NCBI GenBank assembly: GCA_958295495.1
Contig: OY282352.1
Span: forward strand, 2,356,001 to 2,420,000
Direction of reading: 5' to 3'
Length of the DNA: 64,000 nt
From: an uncultured Latescibacterota bacterium
GTDB lineage: Bacteria > Latescibacterota > UBA2968 > UBA8231
Shown: positions 35,877 through 43,927 of the stretch, in pieces
How the letters are laid out: each line of letters opens with the position of its first letter
Numbering within the stretch: the first letter of the stretch is position 1
Program-made: the position numbers and the translations under genes
Notes under the pieces: model-generated
Seen by the model: only the letters and a program-made list of their open reading frames with translations
Databases searched by the model: none
Told to the model about the DNA's origin: nothing

Positions 35877-37469
35877 ATGCCTTTATTGAAGCGCGCAAAA
35901 GCCATGCTGGTTCTCGTCGTTTTAGGCTTCGTGCTTACTTGGGTGGCCTGTTCCGGCTCGCCGCCGGTCGCGCCGGCGCCGGCGGGCAAAGCCACCTGTG
36001 CCTTGTGCGACTTTTTGGGCGACGACCGCTTCTCCAACGCCGACGGGCAGGGGGCCGGCACTGAGGCTGAGGACGATAGCACGCTGTCGGACGCTGAAAC
36101 CGATAGCACGTCGTCGGACGCTGAAACCGATAGCACCTCGCCGGCTGTCGTCTCGTTTGCCGACGCCAATCTGGAGCGTGCGGTGCGGCGGACGCTGAAA
36201 AAACCAGAAGGCTCGCTTACAACCGAGGATCTGGCGTCCCTCACGCGGCTCGATGTAGAACGGCAAGACGTTCAGAACATTGAGAGCTTGGCCGGCCTCG
36301 AACACTGTACGGCACTGGACACGCTGAACCTGTTTGGCAGCGAGATTGCGGATTTGAGTCCGTTGTCGGGGTTGACCACTCTGATTTACCTGAACTTGGG
36401 GGGCAATCAGGTGGCGGATTTGAGTCCGTTGTCGGGGTTGACCACCCTGACTTATCTGAGCCTGTTTGGCAACGAGGTGGCGGATGTGCGTGCGTTGTCG
36501 GGGTTGACCAACTTGACCAAGCTGAACTTGGGGGACAATCAGGTGGAAGATGTGCGTGCGTTGTCGGGGTTGACGAACCTGACTTATCTGAACTTGGGGG
36601 GCAATCAGGTGGCGGATGTGCGTGCGTTAGACGGCCTGACCAACCTAGACTATCTGGGCTTGGTGGACAATCCCATCCGCCAACGTGAACTGGCCGAACA
36701 GGTTCCCACCTTAATAGAAATGGGCGTCGCAGTCGCAGTCGTCTATCCACCGGAGCCCCCACCCCAACCGGAAACAGGGCCAGAGAGCTTGTTCGCCGAC
36801 GCCGCTCTGGAGCGTGCGGTGCGGCAGGCGCTGAATCGACTGGAAGGCCCGCTTACCCCCGAGGATCTGGCGTCCCTCACGCGGCTCACCGCAAACAACC
36901 TAAACATTAAGAGCTTGGCCGGCCTTGAACACTGTACGGGGCTGACCTCTCTGACCCTGTTTAACAACAAGATTGCGGATTTGGCTTCGTTGTCGAGCCT
37001 GACCAACCTGATAACGCTGGCCCTGGATAGAAACGCAATTACGGATGCAGGGGTGGCTTCGTTGTCGAGCCTGACCAACTTGGACTGGCTGGACTTGCAG
37101 GGCAACGCAATTACGGATGCAGGGGTGGCTTCGTTGTCGAGCCTGACCAACCTGGAAACGCTGGCCCTGGGGGAGAACCCCGCAATTACGGATGCAGGGG
37201 TGGCTTCGTTATCGTCGAGCCTGACCAACCTGATAACGCTGTACCTGTGGGAAACCGCAATTACGGATGTAGGGGTGGCTTCGTTGTCGAGCCTGACCAA
37301 CCTGAGATGGCTGAACCTGCGTGACACCGCAATTACGGATGTGAGTCCGTTGCGCAGCCTGACCAACTTGGAATGGCTGAGCCTGTCCGGCGTCACTACC
37401 CTCAGTGCCGCCTCACTGAGCACACACATCCCCGCCCTCGAAGCCGCAGGCGTTACGGTCCAGCGGTAA
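35877..37469 (+). CDS. Leucine-rich-repeat lipoprotein (two LRR modules)
   Basis: A 530-residue exported lipoprotein. ATG 35877 follows AAGGAGC and gives a lipoprotein signal (MLVLVVLGFVLTWVACSGS, acylated Cys about 25). A low-complexity acidic linker with D-A-E-T-D-S-T repeats follows. Two similar modules then begin with a capping unit (FADANLERAVRRTLKKPEG and FADAALERAVRQALNRLEG, both followed by LT-ED-LASLTRL). Module 1 has 22-residue LRRs coded by 66-bp DNA units; module 2 has 24-25-residue LRRs (NAITDAGVASLSSLTNL) coded by 72-75-bp units. The DNA repeats are nearly identical, so copy number probably changes by slippage. It resembles internalin-like surface proteins; the ligand is unknown. 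A structured leader precedes it. Confidence 0.85.
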   Translation: MPLLKRAKAMLVLVVLGFVLTWVACSGSPPVAPAPAGKATCALCDFLGDDRFSNADGQGAGTEAEDDSTLSDAETDSTSSDAETDSTSPAVVSFADANLERAVRRTLKKPEGSLTTEDLASLTRLDVERQDVQNIESLAGLEHCTALDTLNLFGSEIADLSPLSGLTTLIYLNLGGNQVADLSPLSGLTTLTYLSLFGNEVADVRALSGLTNLTKLNLGDNQVEDVRALSGLTNLTYLNLGGNQVADVRALDGLTNLDYLGLVDNPIRQRELAEQVPTLIEMGVAVAVVYPPEPPPQPETGPESLFADAALERAVRQALNRLEGPLTPEDLASLTRLTANNLNIKSLAGLEHCTGLTSLTLFNNKIADLASLSSLTNLITLALDRNAITDAGVASLSSLTNLDWLDLQGNAITDAGVASLSSLTNLETLALGENPAITDAGVASLSSSLTNLITLYLWETAITDVGVASLSSLTNLRWLNLRDTAITDVSPLRSLTNLEWLSLSGVTTLSAASLSTHIPALEAAGVTVQR

Positions 37470-37523
37470 TGAAAACCCTACGTTGCGCCTTGAAAACAAC
37501 GGCCTCTCGGATCTCTGGCCTTT

Positions 37524-37554
37524 GGCGGGGGCGTCCTGCTTGGGTGCCCCCGCC
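37524..37554. terminator. Stem-loop after the LRR lipoprotein gene
   Basis: GGCGGGGGC (37524-37532) pairs perfectly with GCCCCCGCC (37546-37554) over a 13-nt loop, 55 bp after the LRR stop. There is no T-run, so a rho-independent terminator is uncertain; it may instead stabilise the 3' end or lead into the small gene at 37640. Confidence 0.4.
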
Positions 37555-37639
37555 GGGGTCGTGTCATACGGGCCGCTCCATTCCACCGGGGGTTGCAGCC
37601 GACCGAGCGGCTGGCCCCGTTCAAGAGAGGACCCGCCTT

Positions 37640-37759
37640 ATGAACACCGTACTTTCCGTTGTCGTCGGGCTGGCGGTGTCGGCCCCGGTCGTCGCTGGGT
37701 TGGTTGGTGGTCTGTTCTGTGGGGTTGGAGTTGAGTCCGGGGACGAGTTGCACCGTTGA
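37640..37759 (+). CDS. Small hydrophobic peptide (39 aa)
   Basis: ATG 37640 follows AAGAGAGGA at a good distance and encodes 39 residues with one long hydrophobic helix (VLSVVVGLAVSAPVVAGLVG) and a short polar tail ending ESGDELHR. It could be a one-pass membrane peptide. No family is recognised. It lies alone between the LRR gene and the Rpn-type gene, behind a GC hairpin. Coding status is uncertain because the gene is so short. Confidence 0.35.
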   Translation: MNTVLSVVVGLAVSAPVVAGLVGGLFCGVGVESGDELHR

Positions 37760-37819
37760 TCTTCCCAAGGTCAGCGGATGCAAGGCCCCAAATCGCAGTC
37801 CACGAGAGTAGAAATTAAA

Positions 37820-37859
37820 AATTAGGAATTGCGAATTTAAGAACTCGCAATTCTTAATT
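37820..37859 (-). terminator. AT-rich hairpin downstream of the Rpn-type nuclease gene
   Basis: AATTAGGAATTGCGA (37820-37834) pairs with TCGCAATTCTTAATT (37845-37859), 14 of 15 positions. Read on the minus strand it follows the nuclease stop by 24 bp and is trailed by TTTTTAATTTC, so it can act as an intrinsic terminator. Confidence 0.55.
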
Positions 37860-37862
37860 CTT

Positions 37863-37876
37863 AACTGATGTTACGC
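37863..37876. repeat. Single end of the AACTGACGTTAC repeat family
   Basis: AACTGATGTTACGC lies 8 bp beyond the stop of the minus-strand nuclease gene. The nearest opposite ends on the far side of that gene are at 39149-39163 (and a same-direction end at 39075). The nuclease gene may thus be bracketed by repeat ends. Confidence 0.45.
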
Positions 37877-37883
37877 GGTGGCC

Positions 37884-38801
37884 CTACTCGTCGGCGTCTA
37901 ACAGGTGCCTGAAGGCTTCGAGCGTGGGCATCTGTATGGCCGCCCGATGCAACTGCTTGAGGTGCGGCACATCGTCGATAGCGGCTATGCGGTCCGCTAG
38001 AGGATGCGCCGTGCTCAGCCCAAAGCGAATCTCCAAGACTTCGAGAATATCTGCGAGCGTACTTTTTCTTTCGCCTTGCTCTATGCCTTGCTCTATGCCC
38101 TGCTCCATGCCCTGCTCTATGATGTATTGGGCAAACGATGACTCGCGCATAATCGCGTCCATGAGACCCTCCTCGGATAGAATACTACGAATGGTGGCCG
38201 ACCCATACTCCAGCCCACTCAAGATAGCCAAGCCCCCCAAAAGGTCAACTTTAACCGCATCGGCCAACACCACCGCCTCGGTCGCCTGAACGCACCGACG
38301 CAACCACGCTTCCGCATCTAATCCGGTCGGTCGCTGCATCAGCGGCGCAAACGGCAGCAAGCCCGCAGGCCCCTCGTCGAGCATGCGTTGGCCTTCGAGT
38401 TCACTCAGCCGAATCACTTGGTATTGCACCAACACGCGGAAGCCGTGCCGCTCTTGGAGGTAATGTCCCGGATCACGCCGGCCGGCCGCTGGGCGCAAAT
38501 AGATGACGATGGAGCAGAACGGCAGGCCGTACTGCTCAATGCCGCGCCCGACATAGCCGACCATGCGGCGGGGCATGGGCGGGCTGCTATCGGTGGTTTG
38601 AAATTCGTGATGGACCAACGCCTCCTCGCCATCGCCGAGGCGCACGCGGATGAGGCTGTCGGTGCGGTGGGTTTCGACGGTGGGTTGCTCGGTGTCGATG
38701 ATGTCGAGCACCTCGAGGTCGTCGCGTTGCAGGGCGAAGCGGACGAAGTCGTAGGGGTAGGTGTGGATGAGGTGCTTGGCGATGGTATCAAATTCGGCCA
38801 T
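37884..38801 (-). CDS. Rpn/PD-(D/E)XK-family nuclease, transposase-like
   Basis: A 305-residue cytosolic protein of the Rpn (recombination-promoting nuclease) / transposase-like PD-(D/E)XK group. Core positions are Asp48 in HRTDSLIRVRL and Glu66 in ALVHHEFQTTD, with Gln68 where Lys is usual, as in many family members. Near the C-terminus is the tell-tale repeat EQGMEQGIEQGIEQGE and a DUF4351-like helical tail (SLxxILEVLEIRFGL style). ATG 38801 starts at the conserved MAEFDTIAKHLI; longer upstream frames are less likely. Rpn proteins cut DNA and favour RecA-independent recombination; many copies spread between bacteria. It is enclosed by members of a palindromic repeat family. Confidence 0.8.
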   Translation of the reverse strand: MAEFDTIAKHLIHTYPYDFVRFALQRDDLEVLDIIDTEQPTVETHRTDSLIRVRLGDGEEALVHHEFQTTDSSPPMPRRMVGYVGRGIEQYGLPFCSIVIYLRPAAGRRDPGHYLQERHGFRVLVQYQVIRLSELEGQRMLDEGPAGLLPFAPLMQRPTGLDAEAWLRRCVQATEAVVLADAVKVDLLGGLAILSGLEYGSATIRSILSEEGLMDAIMRESSFAQYIIEQGMEQGIEQGIEQGERKSTLADILEVLEIRFGLSTAHPLADRIAAIDDVPHLKQLHRAAIQMPTLEAFRHLLDADE

Positions 38802-38912
38802 AAGCCATGCCTTGGATAGGGGAGCCCACAGGGCCGTTCCACGGGGAGCCGACCGCGTAACGTTTGTTCCTACGGTATTGCATTGCAATATCCATGCCAA
38901 GGCGGCAGCACA

Positions 38913-38941
38913 GGGGGCGGACGGGGCGGGGCGGGGCGGGG
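38913..38941 (+). other. G-rich tract with quadruplex potential
   Basis: Five runs of four or five G, separated by C, GA or AC steps, fall within 29 bp upstream of the Rpn-type gene. Such a tract could fold as a G-quadruplex in single-stranded DNA or RNA of the + strand. The remaining gap (38802-39074) shows no other convincing feature. Confidence 0.5.
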
Positions 38942-39074
38942 TTCGACTGTATCGGGCGCGACACATAGATGACACCTTTAGGGACTAGAGATGCGAGCAA
39001 CGCAACCCCTGTTTTACGGCCCTGTATGCGCCTGTCGCGAGGTTTAAGACCGCCTCACCGCCTCTTAGGAGAAT

Positions 39075-39163
39075 AACTGAGGTTACGCATAGGCCCCTAG
39101 GTATGGGATGCTGTCTCGCCTTCAGGCGTGAACAACATCCCATACCCGTGCGTAACGTCAGTT
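39075..39163. repeat. 89-bp nested palindromic repeat element (AACTGACGTTACGCA family)
   Basis: Ends AACTGAGGTTACGCA (39075-39089) and TGCGTAACGTCAGTT (39149-39163) pair with one mismatch. Inside, GGTATGGGATG pairs perfectly with CATCCCATACC, and CGCC-TTCA-GGCG closes the tip, so nearly the whole element folds into one hairpin. The right end supplies the stop codon of the spermidine-synthase-like gene (AAC TGA on the minus strand). It resembles REP/NEMIS-type or MITE elements placed at gene ends, and could also terminate transcription. Confidence 0.7.
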
Positions 39164-41680
39164 CTTAATTCTCAACAGTTGCTCGGCCAGTAATTCGAGA
39201 AAATAGGCCGACGATCTATCCGCGGGATTCGCCTGTAGCGCACGCTGATAGGCCCTTGCCGCGGCCCGGTCGCGGTTTTGCAGCCGCATGATATCCCCCT
39301 CCAGCGCGTACTCTCCAGCCCTGAAGTAGGCCTCCAGCTTTTCCCGCACTGCAGCAGAGGGGGCCGTCAGCAGCGACAGAGCCGAGGTGCGGTGCGGAGC
39401 CAAATCCTCCAACACCTCCCACGAGCCGCTGCTGTAGCCCCTCGGGCTGACAAAGCTGATGTAGGGATGATCGTCGGTGTTGAGCGGGCCTTCCCCCACG
39501 TAGCGTCGCAGGGCGAGCTCGTCCATCACTAGGCTGCTCAAGAGCGCAAATGCGTTTCCCATATCAATGGCCTCCAGACTGCGCTGCACCCGCAGTGGTG
39601 CCATCTTCTCTTTGAGCCTCTCCCAATCAATCGCCCACGGCTGCACGGCCCCCACCATGATTGAGTAGTTGTTTGAGCGCCACAAGGTGGCGTGGGGAAA
39701 GACGTGCTGAAAGGTCCGCACGATGGTCTTGTAGTCGTCTGGAGGCAGGCCGTGAAAGGGCAGCCACTGGGCCATGATCCCGTCGGTGCTCAGGTGTGCT
39801 CGGCACAATTCGTAAAATTCCTTTGTGTAGAGCACCCAGCTATCGGCGCTCGTCGGATGGGTGGCGTCCCCGGTGATGACTTGGTAGGTGTCGCGGCTGG
39901 AGAGGAGAAAATTGCGGCCATCGTCGATGATTAATTCGATATTCCACGCGGTCGGATTCTCGAGCACATGGTGATTAAATTCGCCAAAGTGCGCCCGGGC
40001 CGCGTCTATCACCTCCGGCACCAACTCGACGCAAGTGATGCGTTGCGGCTCGTACTGGGCCGCTCCGCCCAAGGCGATACCGCCGCCCAAGGAGACGACC
40101 AACACCTCTTGCGGATCGGGATGCAGGAGCAGGGGCAAATGGCCCAACAGACGGAAAATTTGCAGCGAGCTGTAGTCGGTGGGCACCTGCCCGCCCCCAT
40201 TGAGCGCCATTTTGCGGAAACCATCGGTTTGTCGCTCGACGGTGATGACGCCCTCGGTCCCCTCTTGGTAAAATACCAACTCCCGGTTGACGGCCGCTGG
40301 CTCGGCAATGCGCCGCAGCACATCCGAGGGCACTAGGACCAGCAGCAGGACCAAACCCGCCGCCCCGCTCCAGACCAGCCGCTTGCGTTGCTGGCTAACT
40401 AAGGCGATGGTTAGGCCAACCAAGCCATTCAGCCCCGCCAGCACCTTGACGCTCCACTCGGTCCCCAGCAGCGGAATCAGCACAAACCCCGTCACAAAGG
40501 CTCCCCCAACCGCGCCCAAGCTGTTGACAGCGCCTATATCCCCGATGCCGCGCCCCAGCCGCGCCAGTTGTCGCGTGTAGATTTGGCCGACCAGCGGAAA
40601 GATGACCCCCATCGCCAAGGTCGGCAGCAACACAACGGCGACGGCCGTAAAAAACACGCCGGTCCTCGACACCCACCACGAATCCGCCCTCTGGATCGGC
40701 TCTACAAGACCGGACAAATGGGCAAAGGCCAACGCGGACAGGGCACCGCACGCGCCGATCAAAAACTGGACCCACACAAAAATCGCGAGCAAATCCGCCC
40801 GCCGCGTGAGCAGCCGACTGCCCAGCCATCCCCCCAAGGCCAGTCCACTCAAAAAGGCCACCAAGACAATGCTGAACTCGTAGTGTGAATTAAAGGAAAA
40901 ACTCACCATCAAGAGCCGCATCCACGCCACTTCATAGCCGAGGGCCGCAAAACCGGAGAGCGCAAAGCCGGCCAGCACCCCCCACAGGAGGCGGTCAGAG
41001 CGCGCGGTCTGTTTTGCGGCCTCTTCGCCGCCGGCGACAGCTCGTTGGCCCCCCCACAGCCAAGCCGCGCCCGCCACCAAGAAATTCACCGCGGCGATGG
41101 CTTGCGTCGTTCCCTGCAGCCCCAGCCCTTCCATCAGCCCGAAGGTCGCTGCCAACACCCCGACGACCGCGCCCAGCGTGTTGACCGCATAAAGCCGCCC
41201 CACGCCACGGCCCAAGCCGCCCAGCCGCCGCACCGCAAACTTGGCCACCACCGGCAGGGTGCCCCCCATCAGGGCCGTGGGGATTAGGAGCAAGGCAAAG
41301 CAAAGGCCGAAGCGGATCAGGGAAAAGAGGTAGAAGTTCCCCTGTAACCCGGCCAAAGCCCCGTAGGCATTGCCCAAATTCGCACTAATACTGGGAAAGA
41401 AAAGGGCAAAAAGACCGATGCCGGCCTCCAGCGCGGCAAAAACCCGCAGCGGGTGCTTGCAGCGGTCGATGTGCCGCCCCAAAACCCAACTGCCCAGCGC
41501 CAAGCCAGCCATGAAGGCGCTGAGCACGGTGCTGGTGGCCAGCAAGGTGGTGCCAAAGACCACGGTCAGCATCCGCGCCCACACGACCTGATAGACTAAA
41601 CTGCTGACCCCAGAAAAAAAGAACAGGACCAAGAGTGCCTTCTGTTCAGACTGCTCCAAGTCCCGACTGTGTTCTTCCAC
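39158..41680 (-). CDS. Membrane-fused spermidine-synthase-like protein
   Basis: An 840-residue protein joining about 10-14 membrane helices (1-450, MFS-like: GVSSLVYQVVWARMLTVVFG, LPTLAMGVIFPLVGQIY) to a SpeE-like AdoMet-fold domain at about 530-720. Its markers are VVSLGGGIALGG, ITCVELVPEVI, DDGRNFLLSS and ITGDATHPTSADSWVLYTKE, the last close to the aminopropyltransferase active-site Asp segment. The C-terminal ~60 residues may be a TPR-like pair (AARAYQRALQANPADRSSAYF). Such fusions are common in Planctomycetota- and Poribacteria-like genomes; aminopropyl transfer is not proven. The stop codon lies inside the 89-bp palindromic repeat, and the final residue N plus stop come from it. Confidence 0.8.
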   Translation of the reverse strand: MEEHSRDLEQSEQKALLVLFFFSGVSSLVYQVVWARMLTVVFGTTLLATSTVLSAFMAGLALGSWVLGRHIDRCKHPLRVFAALEAGIGLFALFFPSISANLGNAYGALAGLQGNFYLFSLIRFGLCFALLLIPTALMGGTLPVVAKFAVRRLGGLGRGVGRLYAVNTLGAVVGVLAATFGLMEGLGLQGTTQAIAAVNFLVAGAAWLWGGQRAVAGGEEAAKQTARSDRLLWGVLAGFALSGFAALGYEVAWMRLLMVSFSFNSHYEFSIVLVAFLSGLALGGWLGSRLLTRRADLLAIFVWVQFLIGACGALSALAFAHLSGLVEPIQRADSWWVSRTGVFFTAVAVVLLPTLAMGVIFPLVGQIYTRQLARLGRGIGDIGAVNSLGAVGGAFVTGFVLIPLLGTEWSVKVLAGLNGLVGLTIALVSQQRKRLVWSGAAGLVLLLVLVPSDVLRRIAEPAAVNRELVFYQEGTEGVITVERQTDGFRKMALNGGGQVPTDYSSLQIFRLLGHLPLLLHPDPQEVLVVSLGGGIALGGAAQYEPQRITCVELVPEVIDAARAHFGEFNHHVLENPTAWNIELIIDDGRNFLLSSRDTYQVITGDATHPTSADSWVLYTKEFYELCRAHLSTDGIMAQWLPFHGLPPDDYKTIVRTFQHVFPHATLWRSNNYSIMVGAVQPWAIDWERLKEKMAPLRVQRSLEAIDMGNAFALLSSLVMDELALRRYVGEGPLNTDDHPYISFVSPRGYSSGSWEVLEDLAPHRTSALSLLTAPSAAVREKLEAYFRAGEYALEGDIMRLQNRDRAAARAYQRALQANPADRSSAYFLELLAEQLLRIKN

Positions 41681-41724
41681 CTGAATGCTCTGTGTTAGGC
41701 GACCGCACCGTTCCCCACTCTCTC

Positions 41725-41778
41725 GTGGTTAGTCCCAACCCGTCCCCCTCGCAGGGATGGAGGGAACGGGCCAACCAC
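41725..41778. terminator. 54-bp imperfect hairpin between two minus-strand genes
   Basis: GTGGTT pairs with AACCAC at the base, CCCGT with ACGGG further in, and CCCT-CGC-AGGG forms a small side stem. It lies after the 41800 gene stop as read on the minus strand and before the next gene, so it could end that transcript. No T-run follows, so confidence is modest. Confidence 0.35.
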
Positions 41779-41799
41779 TAAGGGGTGTTAAGACAGTCT

Positions 41800-43755
41800 C
41801 TAAGGTTCATCTAAGGTGAGTCGCTGGTTCGTCTGGATGGGGCCGTCCAAAGTCTGCACCTGACCCGAGGGCCAGCGCACAGTTAGGCGATCCACCGCCG
41901 CGGCCCCCAAGCCAAAGTAGAGTCCACAAGCGCTCTGCGACAGATACCCCGACTGCCCATCCTGCACTTGGGTGTACACCTGATCGCCGGCTTCCACCGC
42001 AACCACCGCGCCCAACCCATCCCGATTCGACGATTTCCCCACCAGTACCACTTCCACATAGCGCAACCCGGCCCGACGCTGACTCAGGTCGCTGAGCAAG
42101 ACCTGCGGCACCCCATTAAACTCATTAGTCACAATGTCGAGATCGCCATCGCCCTCCACATCGAACAGGGCCGACGAGCGCGTCCCCAAGGCGGCATAGA
42201 CCAGCAAGCCCCCCTCTTGGCCCTCGCAGTTTTTGTGCTTCATATCCGCTTCATCGCAGTCGAGGGCGAACCACGGCTGGGAGGTCCGACCGTCGCGTCG
42301 CGGCTCCACCCCCAATACAAATTCGCTGTCGAGGAAGCCGCGTCCCCGGTCGTTGAGCAAGACGGTGTTGACCCCATAGCGCAAGGGATAGTTCATGCTC
42401 GAAGCCACGAACACATCCTGCCAGCCATCGGCGTTGAGATCGCCGCTGCTCAACCCCCACGGCCAGTAGTTCTCGGCACCGATCAGGTCGGAGACTTCCT
42501 CGAACTGCCCATCGCCTAGGTGGTGGTAAAAGGCATTGCCGAAAATACTCAACCCCTCGCTCTGTAAAAAATCTTCTGGATACTGGATATTCGCCTTGAG
42601 TTTTTCGTCCCAAGGACCCACTGGCTGACTCATATCGGAGTGCATGTCAGAGACGAAGAGGTCCAGCCGGCCGTCGTTGTCGTAATCAAGGGCCTTGATC
42701 CCCATTGAACCCCACGGCGTTTTGGGGAACATCTCGCGGCTCTTTTTGACAAAGCGCTGCCCGGCCACATTCTCGTAGTAGGAGTCCTGCCCCTGCATAT
42801 TGAGCACGTAGAGGTCCTGCCAGCCATCCCCGTTGAAATCCACTGGACTAGCGTCGCCCGACCAGCTCGAATCCAACAACCCCACCTCGTGCGAGACCTC
42901 GGCGAAAACCCGCTGCCCCAGATTCTTGAACAACGCGCTCTGCTCGGCGCGCTCGGGTTTCAAATGCCCGGAAAAGGCGTCCTTAAAACCCCGGTAGTAC
43001 TGATAGGTCGGCCCTGCTTCCAGTCGCGTCGGATCGACCGCGGCGGTCCTTTTTTCATCTTGGGTATAGACCCCCACATTGGTCAAAAACAAATCCAGCA
43101 ACCCATCGTTATCGTAGTCGAAGAACTCGCCGGCCGACGAGTGCGCCTGCCAGCCCGTGCCCGAATGCGCCGTTATATCCTCAAAGCGGCCGGCGCCGTC
43201 GTTGACCAAGAGCCGGTTGCCCAACCGCACGGCCGTGGCGTACAAATCGACATCGCCATCGTTATCAATGTCGCCAAACGACGCGCTCACCCCGATCCTA
43301 TCGGCCAACTCCAGACTCGGCGTAGTGTAGTCCTCAAAGTGTGCTCCGCCGCGATTGCGCCATAGCTGATTGCTTCCCACTTGGGTCGTAAAGTAGAGGT
43401 CGTAGAGTCCATCGCCGTCCACATCCCCCACAGCCAGCCCATTGCCGTGGTCGTAGTGGACCGGGATATAGCTCTTGCCCGAATCCTCCACCACCCTATT
43501 GCGAAACGCAATGCCGCTGGCGGCGCGCTGGTCGGTAAAGGAGAAATCGCAAAAGACCGCGTAGGCTTGGGCCGCCTCCAATTGGGCTTGCTGGCGGCGC
43601 GCCAGCCACGGCGGCTCGGCGATTTCGGCCGGCTCGGGAAAGGGCTTGAGAATTTTCGGATGCCCCGGGTCGCCGGATTCAGCGTGGGCGATTTTTAGGG
43701 AAGTGAACGCAAGAATACACAGCGCAGCGAGGAAAGCCGCCTGACGATTCGGCAT
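41800..43755 (-). CDS. Exported FG-GAP/ASPIC-UnbV protein
   Basis: A 651-residue exported protein with signal peptide (MPNRQAAFLAALCILAFTSL, cleavage near AHA), many FG-GAP calcium loops (GDVDGDGLYDLYFTTQVG, DIDNDGDVDLYATAV, FDYDNDGLLDLFLTN, DFNGDGWQDLYVLN, LDYDNDGRLDLFVSDMHSD, DLNADGWQDVFVASS, VEGDGDLDIVTNEF) and a C-terminal ASPIC/UnbV domain (VQDGQSGYLSQSACGLYFGLG; VRWPSGQVQTL). It is larger than the other copies and has extra spacers between repeats. Divergent from the pentapeptide/FG-GAP gene at 43928 with 172 bp between the starts, so they may share promoters. Partner and ligand unknown. Confidence 0.85.
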   Translation of the reverse strand: MPNRQAAFLAALCILAFTSLKIAHAESGDPGHPKILKPFPEPAEIAEPPWLARRQQAQLEAAQAYAVFCDFSFTDQRAASGIAFRNRVVEDSGKSYIPVHYDHGNGLAVGDVDGDGLYDLYFTTQVGSNQLWRNRGGAHFEDYTTPSLELADRIGVSASFGDIDNDGDVDLYATAVRLGNRLLVNDGAGRFEDITAHSGTGWQAHSSAGEFFDYDNDGLLDLFLTNVGVYTQDEKRTAAVDPTRLEAGPTYQYYRGFKDAFSGHLKPERAEQSALFKNLGQRVFAEVSHEVGLLDSSWSGDASPVDFNGDGWQDLYVLNMQGQDSYYENVAGQRFVKKSREMFPKTPWGSMGIKALDYDNDGRLDLFVSDMHSDMSQPVGPWDEKLKANIQYPEDFLQSEGLSIFGNAFYHHLGDGQFEEVSDLIGAENYWPWGLSSGDLNADGWQDVFVASSMNYPLRYGVNTVLLNDRGRGFLDSEFVLGVEPRRDGRTSQPWFALDCDEADMKHKNCEGQEGGLLVYAALGTRSSALFDVEGDGDLDIVTNEFNGVPQVLLSDLSQRRAGLRYVEVVLVGKSSNRDGLGAVVAVEAGDQVYTQVQDGQSGYLSQSACGLYFGLGAAAVDRLTVRWPSGQVQTLDGPIQTNQRLTLDEP

Positions 43756-43927
43756 GGTCCATACTTTTCAACGTATTATTGGCGTTTATGAGAGCGAATT
43801 TGTGGTAAGGCGGGCGTTAAACAAGCAGCATGTACCCCTTGTGTCAAGAGAATGCACCTTGCCGCCCCGCCCTTGTGTTGGATATTATGAACTCCCTCAA
43901 AAGCCAAAATTCTGAGCCCTACAAACC

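Noticed and set aside
36415..37390. Regular 66-75-bp repeats, as in a CRISPR array
   Set aside because: The repeats are in frame, encode LRR units and have no unique spacers.
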